DNA from: Desulfosporosinus sp. UBA4726
Lineage (GTDB): Bacteria; Bacillota; Desulfitobacteriia; Desulfitobacteriales; Desulfitobacteriaceae
Assembly (NCBI GenBank): GCA_002404215.1
Contig: DHJG01000010.1
Location: 1 to 10,068, forward strand
Length of the DNA stretch: 10,068 nucleotides
Direction: 5' to 3'
The translations under genes were made by a program, and so were the position numbers. The notes beneath the pieces are model-generated. The model worked only from the letters and a program-made list of their open reading frames with translations, made no database searches and was not told the origin of the DNA. Shown one piece after another: positions 1 through 5,955 of the stretch. Positions within the stretch are counted from its first letter, which is position 1. Each line of letters opens with the position of its first letter.

Positions 1-3
1 ATT

Positions 4-558
4 TTATGTCTGCGGTACTGACACAGTCATAACTGCAACAGTCTTAGCGCTGCTATCCTTAAAAGGAACATAGACCTTCAGATACCCACTACTTAGCGTA
101 CTCGTGGTCGTGCCACTCTTCATAACCTCGCCAACCGTAACCGGGGTAGGATAATCCTTCAAAACTCGTTCGCCAGTATCTTGGCGTGTAATGTTGGAAG
201 AGATTCTTTCTTCACCAACGAAAACAGATACTCCCATTGTTCCCGGAAACAATGCTGCAACCTCATCCGCCATCTTATACTTGCCATTTTCAGTATAGGA
301 GCCCTTACTTAAAGTGCTTCCAGAAACTTTCCAGTCGCCGGGATAATTTTTCTTAAACAGGTCATTTATTTTGGTTTCTACATCTGCCTGGCTCACTTTG
401 CCGCCTGGCTGAGCTGGAGTCTCAGGGGAATGGCCTTCCACCGCTGCAGGTGTGCCTGCCTGAGGTACTACAGGAGTGGCAGGGTTTTTCGCACAACCAG
501 CAAAGGAAACCATCATCGCCATGATAGCTAGTACAACAAAAACTTTCTTCTTAAACAT
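4..558 (-). CDS. Lipoprotein with probable Cache-like sensory domain
   Basis: This 184-residue protein is predicted to be anchored to the outer face of the membrane. It has a lysine-rich N-terminus, a hydrophobic core and a lipobox FAGC with the lipidated Cys22, followed by a Pro/Ala-rich linker (about 25-54). The C-terminal part (about 100-184) contains GVSVFVGEERISSNI, then a TGERV turn and YLKVYVPFKD...VAVMTVSVP. That order resembles the single-Cache ligand-binding fold found outside the membrane in chemoreceptors and kinases. The resemblance is by eye, so the fold call is moderate. ATG at 558 is preceded by a near-perfect AAGGAGG. The gene is divergent from the PocR-domain kinase, 116 bp away, which suggests a shared sensory role (inference). 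It has no transmembrane or signalling domain of its own, so it could act as a ligand-presenting partner or have no signalling role. The stop lies 3 bases from the window edge; no terminator is visible. Confidence 0.75.
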   Translation of the reverse strand: MFKKKVFVVLAIMAMMVSFAGCAKNPATPVVPQAGTPAAVEGHSPETPAQPGGKVSQADVETKINDLFKKNYPGDWKVSGSTLSKGSYTENGKYKMADEVAALFPGTMGVSVFVGEERISSNITRQDTGERVLKDYPTPVTVGEVMKSGTTTSTLSSGYLKVYVPFKDSSAKTVAVMTVSVPQT

Positions 559-601
559 GTTTTCCTCCTTATATATGCATGAACTAGTATGATATATTCA
601 T

Positions 602-630
602 ATTATACTATTGCCTGAAAAAAGCAAAAT
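602..630 (-). promoter_or_regulatory. Possible promoter of the lipoprotein gene
   Basis: On the minus strand a perfect TATAAT (602-607) lies about 44 bases upstream of the lipoprotein ATG. The -35 is weak (ATTTTG or TTTTGC, 16-17 bases upstream), so an activator may be needed. Just downstream, TATGA-N5-TCATA (588-602) forms a small palindrome touching the -10. No good promoter for the divergent kinase was found; TATACT at 604-609 on the plus strand is the best -10 there but lacks a -35. Confidence 0.4.
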
Positions 631-674
631 AGTCTCTGTATCCATTTTGGGACATTTTCTAAGGAGAGGAATCT

Positions 675-1910
675 ATGGATCATAATCCGAAGAGCCTATT
701 TCAACTAATTGAAAAGGACAAGCTGGTTCGAATTATCGAAACCTTTACTAAAGCGACTAACATTACCATTGATATTAATGATACCATGGGTTCCCCTGTG
801 GTCCAGCATGATTATTTTTATGGATTTTGCCGTAGCATCCGCTCTACAGAGGCCGGTTTAAAGCGATGTATTGATTCTAATGCGCAACTAGGTTTTAAAA
901 CTGTAAAGCAGAGTAATATCTCATGTATGGGCAAATGCCATGCTGGTGTTATGCTAATGTCCGTACCGATTATGCTAGATGCTCAATTTTATGGGTCCAT
1001 CACCTGCGGTCAGATGCACCTCGCAAAACCGCAGGCTCAAGAAACAGCAAATATGCTTCAAGCTACTGCTGATTTGGGCCTTAATCCCGAACACCTGACC
1101 CAAACTTTTGAGGAAATTCAAGTAATAAGCATGGACAAATGCCAAGCTGCCGGCGGTCTTATTCAATTTGTGGTTAGTTATATCGTCGAGCTTATCTACC
1201 GGGCTAAGATGCAAGAAGAGTTAAGCAGAGAGAAACTTAAAGCAGCTGAGGATGCGCGAATTATCGTAGAACTTGAACATACCTTACATAAGGCCGAGTT
1301 GGAAAACTTACAGGCCCAAATTAAACCCCACTTTTTATTCAACACTCTAAATACGATCATCAGTTTGGTCACTCTCTCTGAAAATGAAAAAGGATTGAAT
1401 ACACTTTTCGCCCTGTCTGATCTACTGAGACATAATCTAGATCATCCTGGAGAACTGGTTTCGTTGTTGGAGGAACTACATTATATAGAAAGCTATCTCC
1501 TTATTCAAAAAAACAGGTTTGGAAATCGACTGGAAATATCTATTGATGTTCCAGCAGACCTCCAAACTATCCAGATCCCTTTTTTAAGTTTGCAACCGTT
1601 GGTTGAGAATGCCTGTATCCACGGACTAGAGCCTAAAGAAGGTATTGGTCACCTCTGGATAAAGGGTAAAAAAGTACACAACAAGATGGAAATCTCGGTA
1701 ATCGATGATGGAGTGGGCATGCCCCAACACTACTCTACAATCGATTTAAGCGGGGAAGATCCGATTATAGGGATTGGTCTGCGCAATGTTCATAAACGCC
1801 TGCAACTTCACTTTGGTAAGGAATTCGGGATTAAACTGGTGCCTGAACGAGGACTTACTACAGTTAGTCTCTTAATCCCCCAGCCTAAAAACCAGAGGGA
1901 ACTTCCGTAA
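675..1910 (+). CDS. PocR-domain sensor histidine kinase (LytS/YesM type)
   Basis: This 411-residue kinase has no transmembrane segment and is probably cytoplasmic. Residues about 5-175 match the PocR ligand-binding domain, with cysteines at FC52R, RC65, C84-x3-C88-HAG, C111-GQ and C156. PocR domains are known from the 1,2-propanediol regulator and bind small organic ligands; the ligand here is unknown. A charged coiled-coil linker (about 178-213) leads to a His_kinase box QIKPHFLFNTLN with His219. The ATPase domain follows, with N box LQPLVENACIHG (Asn312), G1 box DDGVGM (344-349) and G2 box GIGLRN (366-371). All catalytic motifs are intact. ATG at 675 follows AAGGAG with an 8-base spacer. 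The likely partner is the AraC-type regulator at 3237, separated from it by the opposing alanine dehydrogenase gene. The last 26 bases overlap the end of that gene tail to tail. Confidence 0.93.
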   Translation: MDHNPKSLFQLIEKDKLVRIIETFTKATNITIDINDTMGSPVVQHDYFYGFCRSIRSTEAGLKRCIDSNAQLGFKTVKQSNISCMGKCHAGVMLMSVPIMLDAQFYGSITCGQMHLAKPQAQETANMLQATADLGLNPEHLTQTFEEIQVISMDKCQAAGGLIQFVVSYIVELIYRAKMQEELSREKLKAAEDARIIVELEHTLHKAELENLQAQIKPHFLFNTLNTIISLVTLSENEKGLNTLFALSDLLRHNLDHPGELVSLLEELHYIESYLLIQKNRFGNRLEISIDVPADLQTIQIPFLSLQPLVENACIHGLEPKEGIGHLWIKGKKVHNKMEISVIDDGVGMPQHYSTIDLSGEDPIIGIGLRNVHKRLQLHFGKEFGIKLVPERGLTTVSLLIPQPKNQRELP

Positions 1911-3018
1911 CGTCTCTCAACGGAGAGTACTCTTGATTGAGCGCTTCTGCTACTGCTTTATAGGTTAATTTACCGTGAATTACGTTTACACCGCGAGCTA
2001 GCGCAAGGTCTGTTCTGATTGCCTCAACATAGCCCAAGTTAGCGAGCATAAGCGCATAAGGTAACGTGGCATTGGTCAAGGCGAAGGTTGAAGTACGAGC
2101 AACTGCTCCAGGCATATTAGCGACACTATAGTGAATAACTCCAAACTTTTCATAGGTTGGTTCTTGATGAGTGGTCACATGATCAATCGTTTCTACGCTC
2201 CCCCCTTGATCAATAGCAACGTCGACGATAACGGAACCCGGCTTCATGCCTTTAACCATTTCCTCAGTAACGAGCTTGGGAGCTTTCGCACCAGGGATCA
2301 GCACTGCTCCTACCAGCAAATCGGCTTCTGCTACAGCGTGCATAATATTGTAGCTATTGGACATTAACGTTTTGATTCGTGAACCAAAGATATCATCTAG
2401 ATAGCGAAGACGGGCATTGCATACATCCAGAATTGTAACATCTGCACCAAAACCGATAGCCATTTTGGCAGCGTTAATCCCAACGATACCACCACCGACA
2501 ATAGTGACTTTAGCGGGAGGGACCCCAGGAACCCCGCCCAAGAGAATGCCCTTTCCGCCGTGTGGCTTTTCTAGGAACTGAGCACCGATTTGAATTGACA
2601 TACGGCCAGCCACTTCACTCATAGGTATAAGTAGAGGCAGACTACCGTCAGCAGGCTGAACTGTTTCGTAAGCAATCCCTACGACACGTTTCTTCAGTAA
2701 GGCTGCCGTTAATTCAGGCTCAGGGGCCAAGTGAAGATAAGTAAACAGCAGTTGCCCGTCTTTGAACAGCTCATACTCTGCAGCCAAGGGCTCTTTAACT
2801 TTCATAATCATTTCAGAACGATCATACACTTCTGCCGAAGTATTTAAGATCTGAGCACCAGCAGCAATGTATTCCAGATTACTGATTCCACTGCCAACAC
2901 CAGCGTTATCTTCGATTACAACTTGGTGACCGGCTTTGCAAAACGCCACAACTCCAGCAGGCGTAAGCGCCACACGGTTTTCGTTGTTCTTAATTTCTTT
3001 CGGTACTCCAATAATCAT
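1885..3018 (-). CDS. ald: Alanine dehydrogenase
   Basis: The product converts L-alanine, water and NAD+ to pyruvate, ammonium and NADH, and the reverse. It is cytoplasmic and normally a hexamer. The 377 residues equal the usual family length. The start MIIGVPKEIKNNENRVALTP is the family signature. The known substrate and catalytic positions are present: Arg15, Lys75 in KVKEP, His96 in YLHLAPEPE and Asp270 in DVAIDQGG. The Rossmann loop is GGGIVG (175-180), with Asp198 at the end of the next strand as expected for NAD. ATG at 3018 follows AAAGGAG with an 8-base spacer. The gene is intact. It opposes the kinase gene and overlaps it by 26 bp, and it is divergent from the response regulator. This nested position suggests that the two-component system controls alanine or pyruvate metabolism (inference). 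No intrinsic terminator is seen at its 3' end. Confidence 0.97.
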   Translation of the reverse strand: MIIGVPKEIKNNENRVALTPAGVVAFCKAGHQVVIEDNAGVGSGISNLEYIAAGAQILNTSAEVYDRSEMIMKVKEPLAAEYELFKDGQLLFTYLHLAPEPELTAALLKKRVVGIAYETVQPADGSLPLLIPMSEVAGRMSIQIGAQFLEKPHGGKGILLGGVPGVPPAKVTIVGGGIVGINAAKMAIGFGADVTILDVCNARLRYLDDIFGSRIKTLMSNSYNIMHAVAEADLLVGAVLIPGAKAPKLVTEEMVKGMKPGSVIVDVAIDQGGSVETIDHVTTHQEPTYEKFGVIHYSVANMPGAVARTSTFALTNATLPYALMLANLGYVEAIRTDLALARGVNVIHGKLTYKAVAEALNQEYSPLRDVTEVPSGF

Positions 3019-3042
3019 TTAAAAAACTCCTTTCAATATAGG

Positions 3043-3071
3043 ACTGTATTAATGACATAATCATCTCACAA
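3043..3071 (-). promoter_or_regulatory. Candidate ald promoter
   Basis: On the minus strand, TTGTGA (3066-3071) and TACAGT (3043-3048) are separated by 17 bases. Each matches 4 of 6 consensus positions. Transcription would begin near 3036, leaving a leader of about 18 bases that just includes the ald ribosome binding site (AAAGGAG). The weak boxes fit a regulated promoter. Confidence 0.4.
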
Positions 3072-3122
3072 TTTCGTCATTAAACCAGACAAAAAGATAT
3101 GCAATAATGACAGAATATTGCA
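3049..3122. promoter_or_regulatory. Operator-like repeats between ald and the response regulator gene
   Basis: Three copies of TAATGAC occur here: 3050-3056, 3076-3082 (inverted) and 3105-3111. The first two extend to an 8-base inverted pair, TTAATGAC/GTCATTAA, flanking the candidate ald -35 box. The third lies inside a second palindrome, TGCAATA-N9-TATTGCA (3100-3122), whose half-sites are spaced about one and a half helical turns apart, as for a dimeric repressor or activator. This region is the only upstream DNA for both ald and the AraC-type regulator, so either the regulator or an unlinked factor could bind. Confidence 0.4.
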
Positions 3123-3176
3123 CATCCTTTTGAATAGCTTATTAAAATTTTTACCTTTAGTATAACAATTTTATAG

Positions 3177-3182
3177 TATAAT
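3177..3182 (+). promoter_or_regulatory. Possible -10 box for the response regulator gene
   Basis: TATAAT lies 54 bases upstream of the regulator's ATG within very AT-rich DNA. No convincing -35 was found at 16-18 bases, so the call rests on the -10 alone. Confidence 0.35.
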
Positions 3183-3236
3183 TATCTAAATCATAGATTC
3201 ATATCTTCGCTAGCTGATCTAGAGGATGGTAAAAGG

Positions 3237-4292
3237 ATGTATAAAGTATTACTGGTTGATGATGAGGAATTAGAACGCAAGGTTTTATCGTTTACCTTAC
3301 AAAATTCTGGCCTCCCTATCACAATATTAGGTGAAGCCGCCAGTGGGCGAGAAGCCTTAGACAAAGTTCAGCACACACGCCCCGATTTGATTATCATGGA
3401 TATCAAAATGCCAGGTATTGACGGAATAGAAGCAACCAGGCAAATTAAGGCACTTTACCCAGCGACAGAAATCATTATTTTAACCGCTTATAGTATGTTT
3501 TCCTATTCTCAACAGGCTATTAAAGCTCAAGCCACAGATTATTTACTCAAACCGATTCAACCACTTCAACTAATCGAAGCTGTTAAATATGCTTTAGATA
3601 GAATTTCCCTCAAAAAATTTCAACCCGGCCCTGCCATGGATTTGACAGGACTCGAGGAACAGGTAAAAACAAGGAATCTTAAGGAAGGAAAGCGACAATT
3701 AACGTTGCTTCTTGAACTTCTTGTTACTTCAACGCGCACGCCTGTGAGCTCTCTGCTTAATTCTTTTGGCTTACGACTAATGGTCATCGTTGTACAAACT
3801 GCCTTATCCGCAGGTGCCGACCCCACTGAGATAACCTTAATAGAGAATGACCTAGTCCACGATTTATCCCATATATCGTCCCTCGAAGGTATGAAATCTT
3901 GGGGAGAGATTATGTTAGAAAGATATATCGGTTTATTGGGTCCAAATCAGCAGATCAATCAAATCCAAGTCCTGGTGCGACAGGCCATGGACTATATCGA
4001 ATCCAACTATCCCGAGAATATTTCACTTAATTTGGTGGCAAATCATGTCCACCTCAGCCCTGCTTATCTAAGCCGGATATTTAACGATAAAACCGGGGTC
4101 AGTTTTACAGAATATCTAGCCCAAGTGCGGCTCAAAAAAGCTAAACAACAATTGCGCATGTCAACTGAAACAATTGATCAAATTGCCGTTGCCACAGGTT
4201 TTAAGTCCAGCAGCTATTTTTCTGCAGTCTTCAAAAAACACGAAGGGGTTACCCCTTCTGAATACCGATCAAATCTGGCAAACTCACATTAG
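3237..4292 (+). CDS. Response regulator, receiver plus AraC-type DNA-binding domain (YesN type)
   Basis: This is a 351-residue transcription regulator. The receiver domain (1-120) has the acidic pair Asp8/Asp9, phosphoacceptor Asp55 in IIMDIKMPG, Thr83 in ILTAY and Lys105 in LLKPIQP, so it should be phosphorylatable. A mostly helical middle (about 135-245) has no recognised motif. The C-terminus (about 248-347) is an AraC-family double helix-turn-helix: NISLNLVANHVHLSPAYLSR, FNDKTGVSFTEYL, then IDQIAVATGFKSSSYFSAVFKK and GVTPSEYR. LytS/YesM-type kinases are typically paired with this regulator class, so the PocR-domain kinase at 675 is the probable partner. The start ATG at 3237 has only a weak upstream GAGG at 3222-3225. 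The gene is divergent from ald and may regulate it and itself (inference). Confidence 0.95.
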   Translation: MYKVLLVDDEELERKVLSFTLQNSGLPITILGEAASGREALDKVQHTRPDLIIMDIKMPGIDGIEATRQIKALYPATEIIILTAYSMFSYSQQAIKAQATDYLLKPIQPLQLIEAVKYALDRISLKKFQPGPAMDLTGLEEQVKTRNLKEGKRQLTLLLELLVTSTRTPVSSLLNSFGLRLMVIVVQTALSAGADPTEITLIENDLVHDLSHISSLEGMKSWGEIMLERYIGLLGPNQQINQIQVLVRQAMDYIESNYPENISLNLVANHVHLSPAYLSRIFNDKTGVSFTEYLAQVRLKKAKQQLRMSTETIDQIAVATGFKSSSYFSAVFKKHEGVTPSEYRSNLANSH

Positions 4293-4470
4293 ACTGACTC
4301 TCGACCAGTATTTATACGATATTGTCCAGCGATTTTTTCCCATTCCAAGATACAGTCTGCTCTTTTGCGTCAATCTGGTGCTGATTATACAAATAATAAG
4401 TGGTATCCCACAAATTTCACACCTTTGGATTCCAGTTTCTCTTCATTGTTCCTTTGAAGACTTCTTTACT
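4289..4470 (-). other. Gap with a possible decayed reading frame
   Basis: Between the response regulator stop and the terminator there is no intact gene. One minus-strand frame reads protein-like segments, KLESKGVKFVGYHLLFV, then SAPD, then RKRADCILEWEKIAGQYR, interrupted by TAA and TGA, and ends at 4289. I do not recognise the sequence. It could be a pseudogene remnant or chance. Confidence 0.15.
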
Positions 4471-4525
4471 AAAAAAATGCTCCTCGAATTGATCTCATTT
4501 CGAGAACAATTGAGGAGCATTTTTA
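4471..4525. terminator. Bidirectional intrinsic terminator
   Basis: The stem pairs ATGCTCCTC (4478-4486) plus AATTG with CAATT plus GAGGAGCAT (4507-4520), with a single bulged G. It is flanked by seven A on the left and TTTTA on the right, so it carries a U-tract in both directions. It sits 178 bases after the response regulator and directly after the PAS gene stop on the minus strand, so it most clearly serves the PAS gene. Confidence 0.8.
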
Positions 4526-4534
4526 TATTGACAA

Positions 4535-4870
4535 TTACTTTATATTATTCGGTATCTCAAGAGGAACATCCAAAATCATTTCCACCATCCCACTATACAC
4601 ACCATCTTTATACCAGGGATTCATATGGATAAGTTGTTTTGCGCCATTTAATTCGTCTGTATAAGTGATTGTTCTAGGGTTTGCTAGTAGTGCCTTAATC
4701 TTTGGCTGTATAGTCTCTGGATGGCAGTTAAACATACTCTTGCCTACTAATGCTTTACCACCGCTTGTTTCAAAAATCTTTGCCGCCTTTTCGTTCATTA
4801 CAAGTAATTTCCCCTCTTTGTCACATACAACGATCGCATCGGGAGATTCATTAATCCAAAAGCCGTCCAT
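4535..4870 (-). CDS. Single-domain PAS protein
   Basis: The protein consists of one PAS domain (111 residues) and no output domain. The PAS core is visible: FWINESPDAIVVCDKEGKL, then MNEKAAKIF, and at the end MNPWYKDGVYSGMVEMILDV. A CHP motif (Cys49-His50-Pro51) within FNCHPE resembles that of PAS domains attached to DUF438-type proteins. I chose ATG at 4870 because GAGGAG lies 9 bases upstream. An upstream in-frame GTG at 4900 would add ten residues but has no ribosome binding site. The partner is unknown; such stand-alone PAS proteins may bind a ligand or cofactor and act through protein contacts. The 179 bases upstream (4871-5049) hold no gene and no clear promoter. Confidence 0.8.
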   Translation of the reverse strand: MDGFWINESPDAIVVCDKEGKLLVMNEKAAKIFETSGGKALVGKSMFNCHPETIQPKIKALLANPRTITYTDELNGAKQLIHMNPWYKDGVYSGMVEMILDVPLEIPNNIK

Positions 4871-5049
4871 CCTATCAAACTCCTCTACGAATATATTCAC
4901 TATTCTTATTATTCTATGATTAGTATGAAATCCCTTTATTACAACCCCTAAGTTGGGAAGTATTTTCAGAGAATACGACCATCAAACAATGAGACTACCC
5001 GATCAGGCTAATTTCCAGCTTCTAATCTACACATAAACATTCCTGCACC

Positions 5050-5160
5050 CTAGACAACATTCTCATGGGTGCTAACTTCTTTTAAAAATGTTTTACGTTT
5101 AAAACCATACAAAATAACTAGTGCAACAAGTCCAAATGTTACTAATATAATTGAACACAA
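5050..5160 (-). CDS. Small single-span membrane protein, TTG start
   Basis: A 36-residue ORF starts at TTG 5160, with AAAGGA 7 bases upstream. It reads MCSIILVTFGLVALVILYGF, then KRKTFLKEV, and ends with a hydrophilic tail and TAG. One hydrophobic helix (about 4-20) followed by Lys/Arg gives a membrane protein with an inside C-terminus and Cys2 near the outer end. I do not recognise the family. It lies just after two hairpins that follow the Fe-S gene, so expression would need read-through or its own promoter, which I could not find. The good ribosome binding site and hydrophobic-then-basic pattern favour a real gene; the TTG start and short length weigh against certainty. Confidence 0.45.
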   Translation of the reverse strand: MCSIILVTFGLVALVILYGFKRKTFLKEVSTHENVV

Positions 5161-5182
5161 GTTCCCATCCTTTCCGAAAATA

Positions 5183-5200
5183 ATGGCAGTGAAATGCCAT
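5183..5200 (-). terminator. Small hairpin upstream of the membrane ORF
   Basis: ATGGCA (5183-5188) and TGCCAT (5195-5200) form a 6-bp stem with a 6-base loop. On the minus strand it is followed by TATTTTC. It may be a second, weaker terminator for the Fe-S gene or a structure near the small ORF's ribosome binding site. Confidence 0.4.
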
Positions 5201-5205
5201 CACAA

Positions 5206-5243
5206 AAATGAAAGAGAGAACTCGAAATCGAGCTCTCTCTTTC
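5206..5243 (-). terminator. Terminator of the HesB/IscA-like gene
   Basis: Two 16-base arms (5210-5225 and 5228-5243) pair with one exception, which becomes a G-U pair in the minus-strand transcript. The minus strand continues with ATTTTTG. It begins 11 bases after the Fe-S gene stop. Confidence 0.8.
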
Positions 5244-5254
5244 CCACCTTATCA

Positions 5255-5590
5255 TTAACAACCACAACTACCGCCGCAACCCTCGCCACAGCCTCCGCCA
5301 TTATCACTCTTTGCTGTACGTATTTCAAAATTTCCACCAGTATTTGACTCAATGAAGTCAATAATTGCCCCCTCTAGATGAGCAGACAGTTTTTGATCTG
5401 TAAGTATTGAAACACCATATTCTTCATCAAGAATATCTTCCTCTGTTTTTGACTCATCCAAAGTCATACCAAAATTCGGACCGCCACAACCCATACCTAC
5501 AAGATAGAGACGGAGAAATGCACTTTCTTTATTCTGCTCCTTTAACACTTCTTTGACCTTTTGAGCAGCGAGTTCCGTTATTTCTACCAT
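5255..5590 (-). CDS. A-type (HesB/IscA-like) iron-sulfur protein with cysteine-rich tail
   Basis: This 111-residue protein belongs to the A-type Fe-S carrier family, whose members hold iron or an Fe-S cluster during cluster assembly or delivery. Residues 1-30 (VEITELAAQKVKEVLKEQ) and YLVGMGCGGPNFGMTLDE match the family core, with Cys35 as the first ligand. The classic C-terminal CGC pair is Cys109 and Cys111 at the very end, but two more cysteines (101 and 105) lie in a Gly/Cys stretch just before it. Five cysteines instead of three suggest altered cluster or metal binding (inference). ATG at 5590 follows AAAGGAG with a 10-base spacer. No isc or suf genes are nearby, so its target is unclear; molybdoenzymes and other Fe-S enzymes are possible clients. 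A Fur-box-like site lies about 160 bp upstream. Confidence 0.88.
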   Translation of the reverse strand: MVEITELAAQKVKEVLKEQNKESAFLRLYLVGMGCGGPNFGMTLDESKTEEDILDEEYGVSILTDQKLSAHLEGAIIDFIESNTGGNFEIRTAKSDNGGGCGEGCGGSCGC

Positions 5591-5903
5591 TACATTGTCA
5601 CTCCTTTAATTCCGGATATTTACAAAGCACAAAGCAAAAGATCAGTCACCAGAAGAAGTTCTATATTTCAAATGATTATCCTTTACCTATTATTATTATA
5701 ACCTTATAATAACTTATTAGCTAGGTCTTTCTTAATTTATTTGAAAAAAATTATCAATTATCATTTGCTTTATATTATGCACTTATTATAGTCTATCTAC
5801 ACCTCAGAAGCTAGGCATTTTCTTAGTTTTCAAGTGGATGGAACGGCCTTTATAAAACCTCAGAGTTAACAGAAAAGACTCTTCCTTAGTCATTATTTTT
5901 CAC
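5591..5903. other. AT-rich intergenic region upstream of the Fe-S gene
   Basis: This stretch holds no supported gene. It contains the Fur-like site listed separately, a TATAAT on the minus strand at 5695-5700 with only a poor -35, a second GATAATCATT-like core at 5671-5680, and an imperfect direct repeat (AGCTAGG followed by TTTCTTA and T-rich sequence) at 5719 and 5809, 90 bp apart. Confidence 0.5.
5748..5767 (-). promoter_or_regulatory. Fur-box-like sequence
   Basis: On the minus strand the site reads AATGATAATTGATAATTT, with two GATAAT hexamers separated by one base, as in the first two hexamers of the classic Fur box. The third, inverted hexamer is poor. It lies upstream of the HesB/IscA-like gene, where iron control would make sense. 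In such AT-rich DNA it could be chance. Confidence 0.3.
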
Positions 5904-5955
5904 ATAGTAGAACAAAAAAAAAACGCCTCAATGGGCGCTTTTTATGTTCTACTAT
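5904..5955 (-). terminator. Nested hairpin terminator of mop
   Basis: The core CGCC-TCAATG-GGCG (5924-5937) is followed on the minus strand by ten T, a textbook terminator. It is enclosed by a perfect 11-bp outer inverted repeat, ATAGTAGAACA (5904-5914) and TGTTCTACTAT (5945-5955), which includes the mop stop codon. The A-tract and TTTTT between them can also pair, giving one long hairpin. Confidence 0.85.

Noticed and set aside
1914..1927. CTCTC-AACG-GAGAG hairpin just after the kinase stop
   Set aside because: It has a five-base stem, no T-run, and lies within the ald coding sequence, so it is not credible as a terminator.
4174..4632. Plus-strand frame of 152 codons overlapping the end of the response regulator
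   Set aside because: It runs out of frame through the AraC-domain coding region and then through a terminator hairpin. It has no ribosome binding site and no protein-like pattern.
5719..5835. Imperfect direct repeat as a mobile-element footprint
   Set aside because: The similarity covers only about 20 AT-rich bases, with a one-base shift and no terminal inverted repeats or transposase remnant.
5788..5893. Minus-strand ATG frame of about 29 residues upstream of the Fe-S gene
   Set aside because: It has no ribosome binding site, follows directly on the mop terminator and has no recognisable feature.
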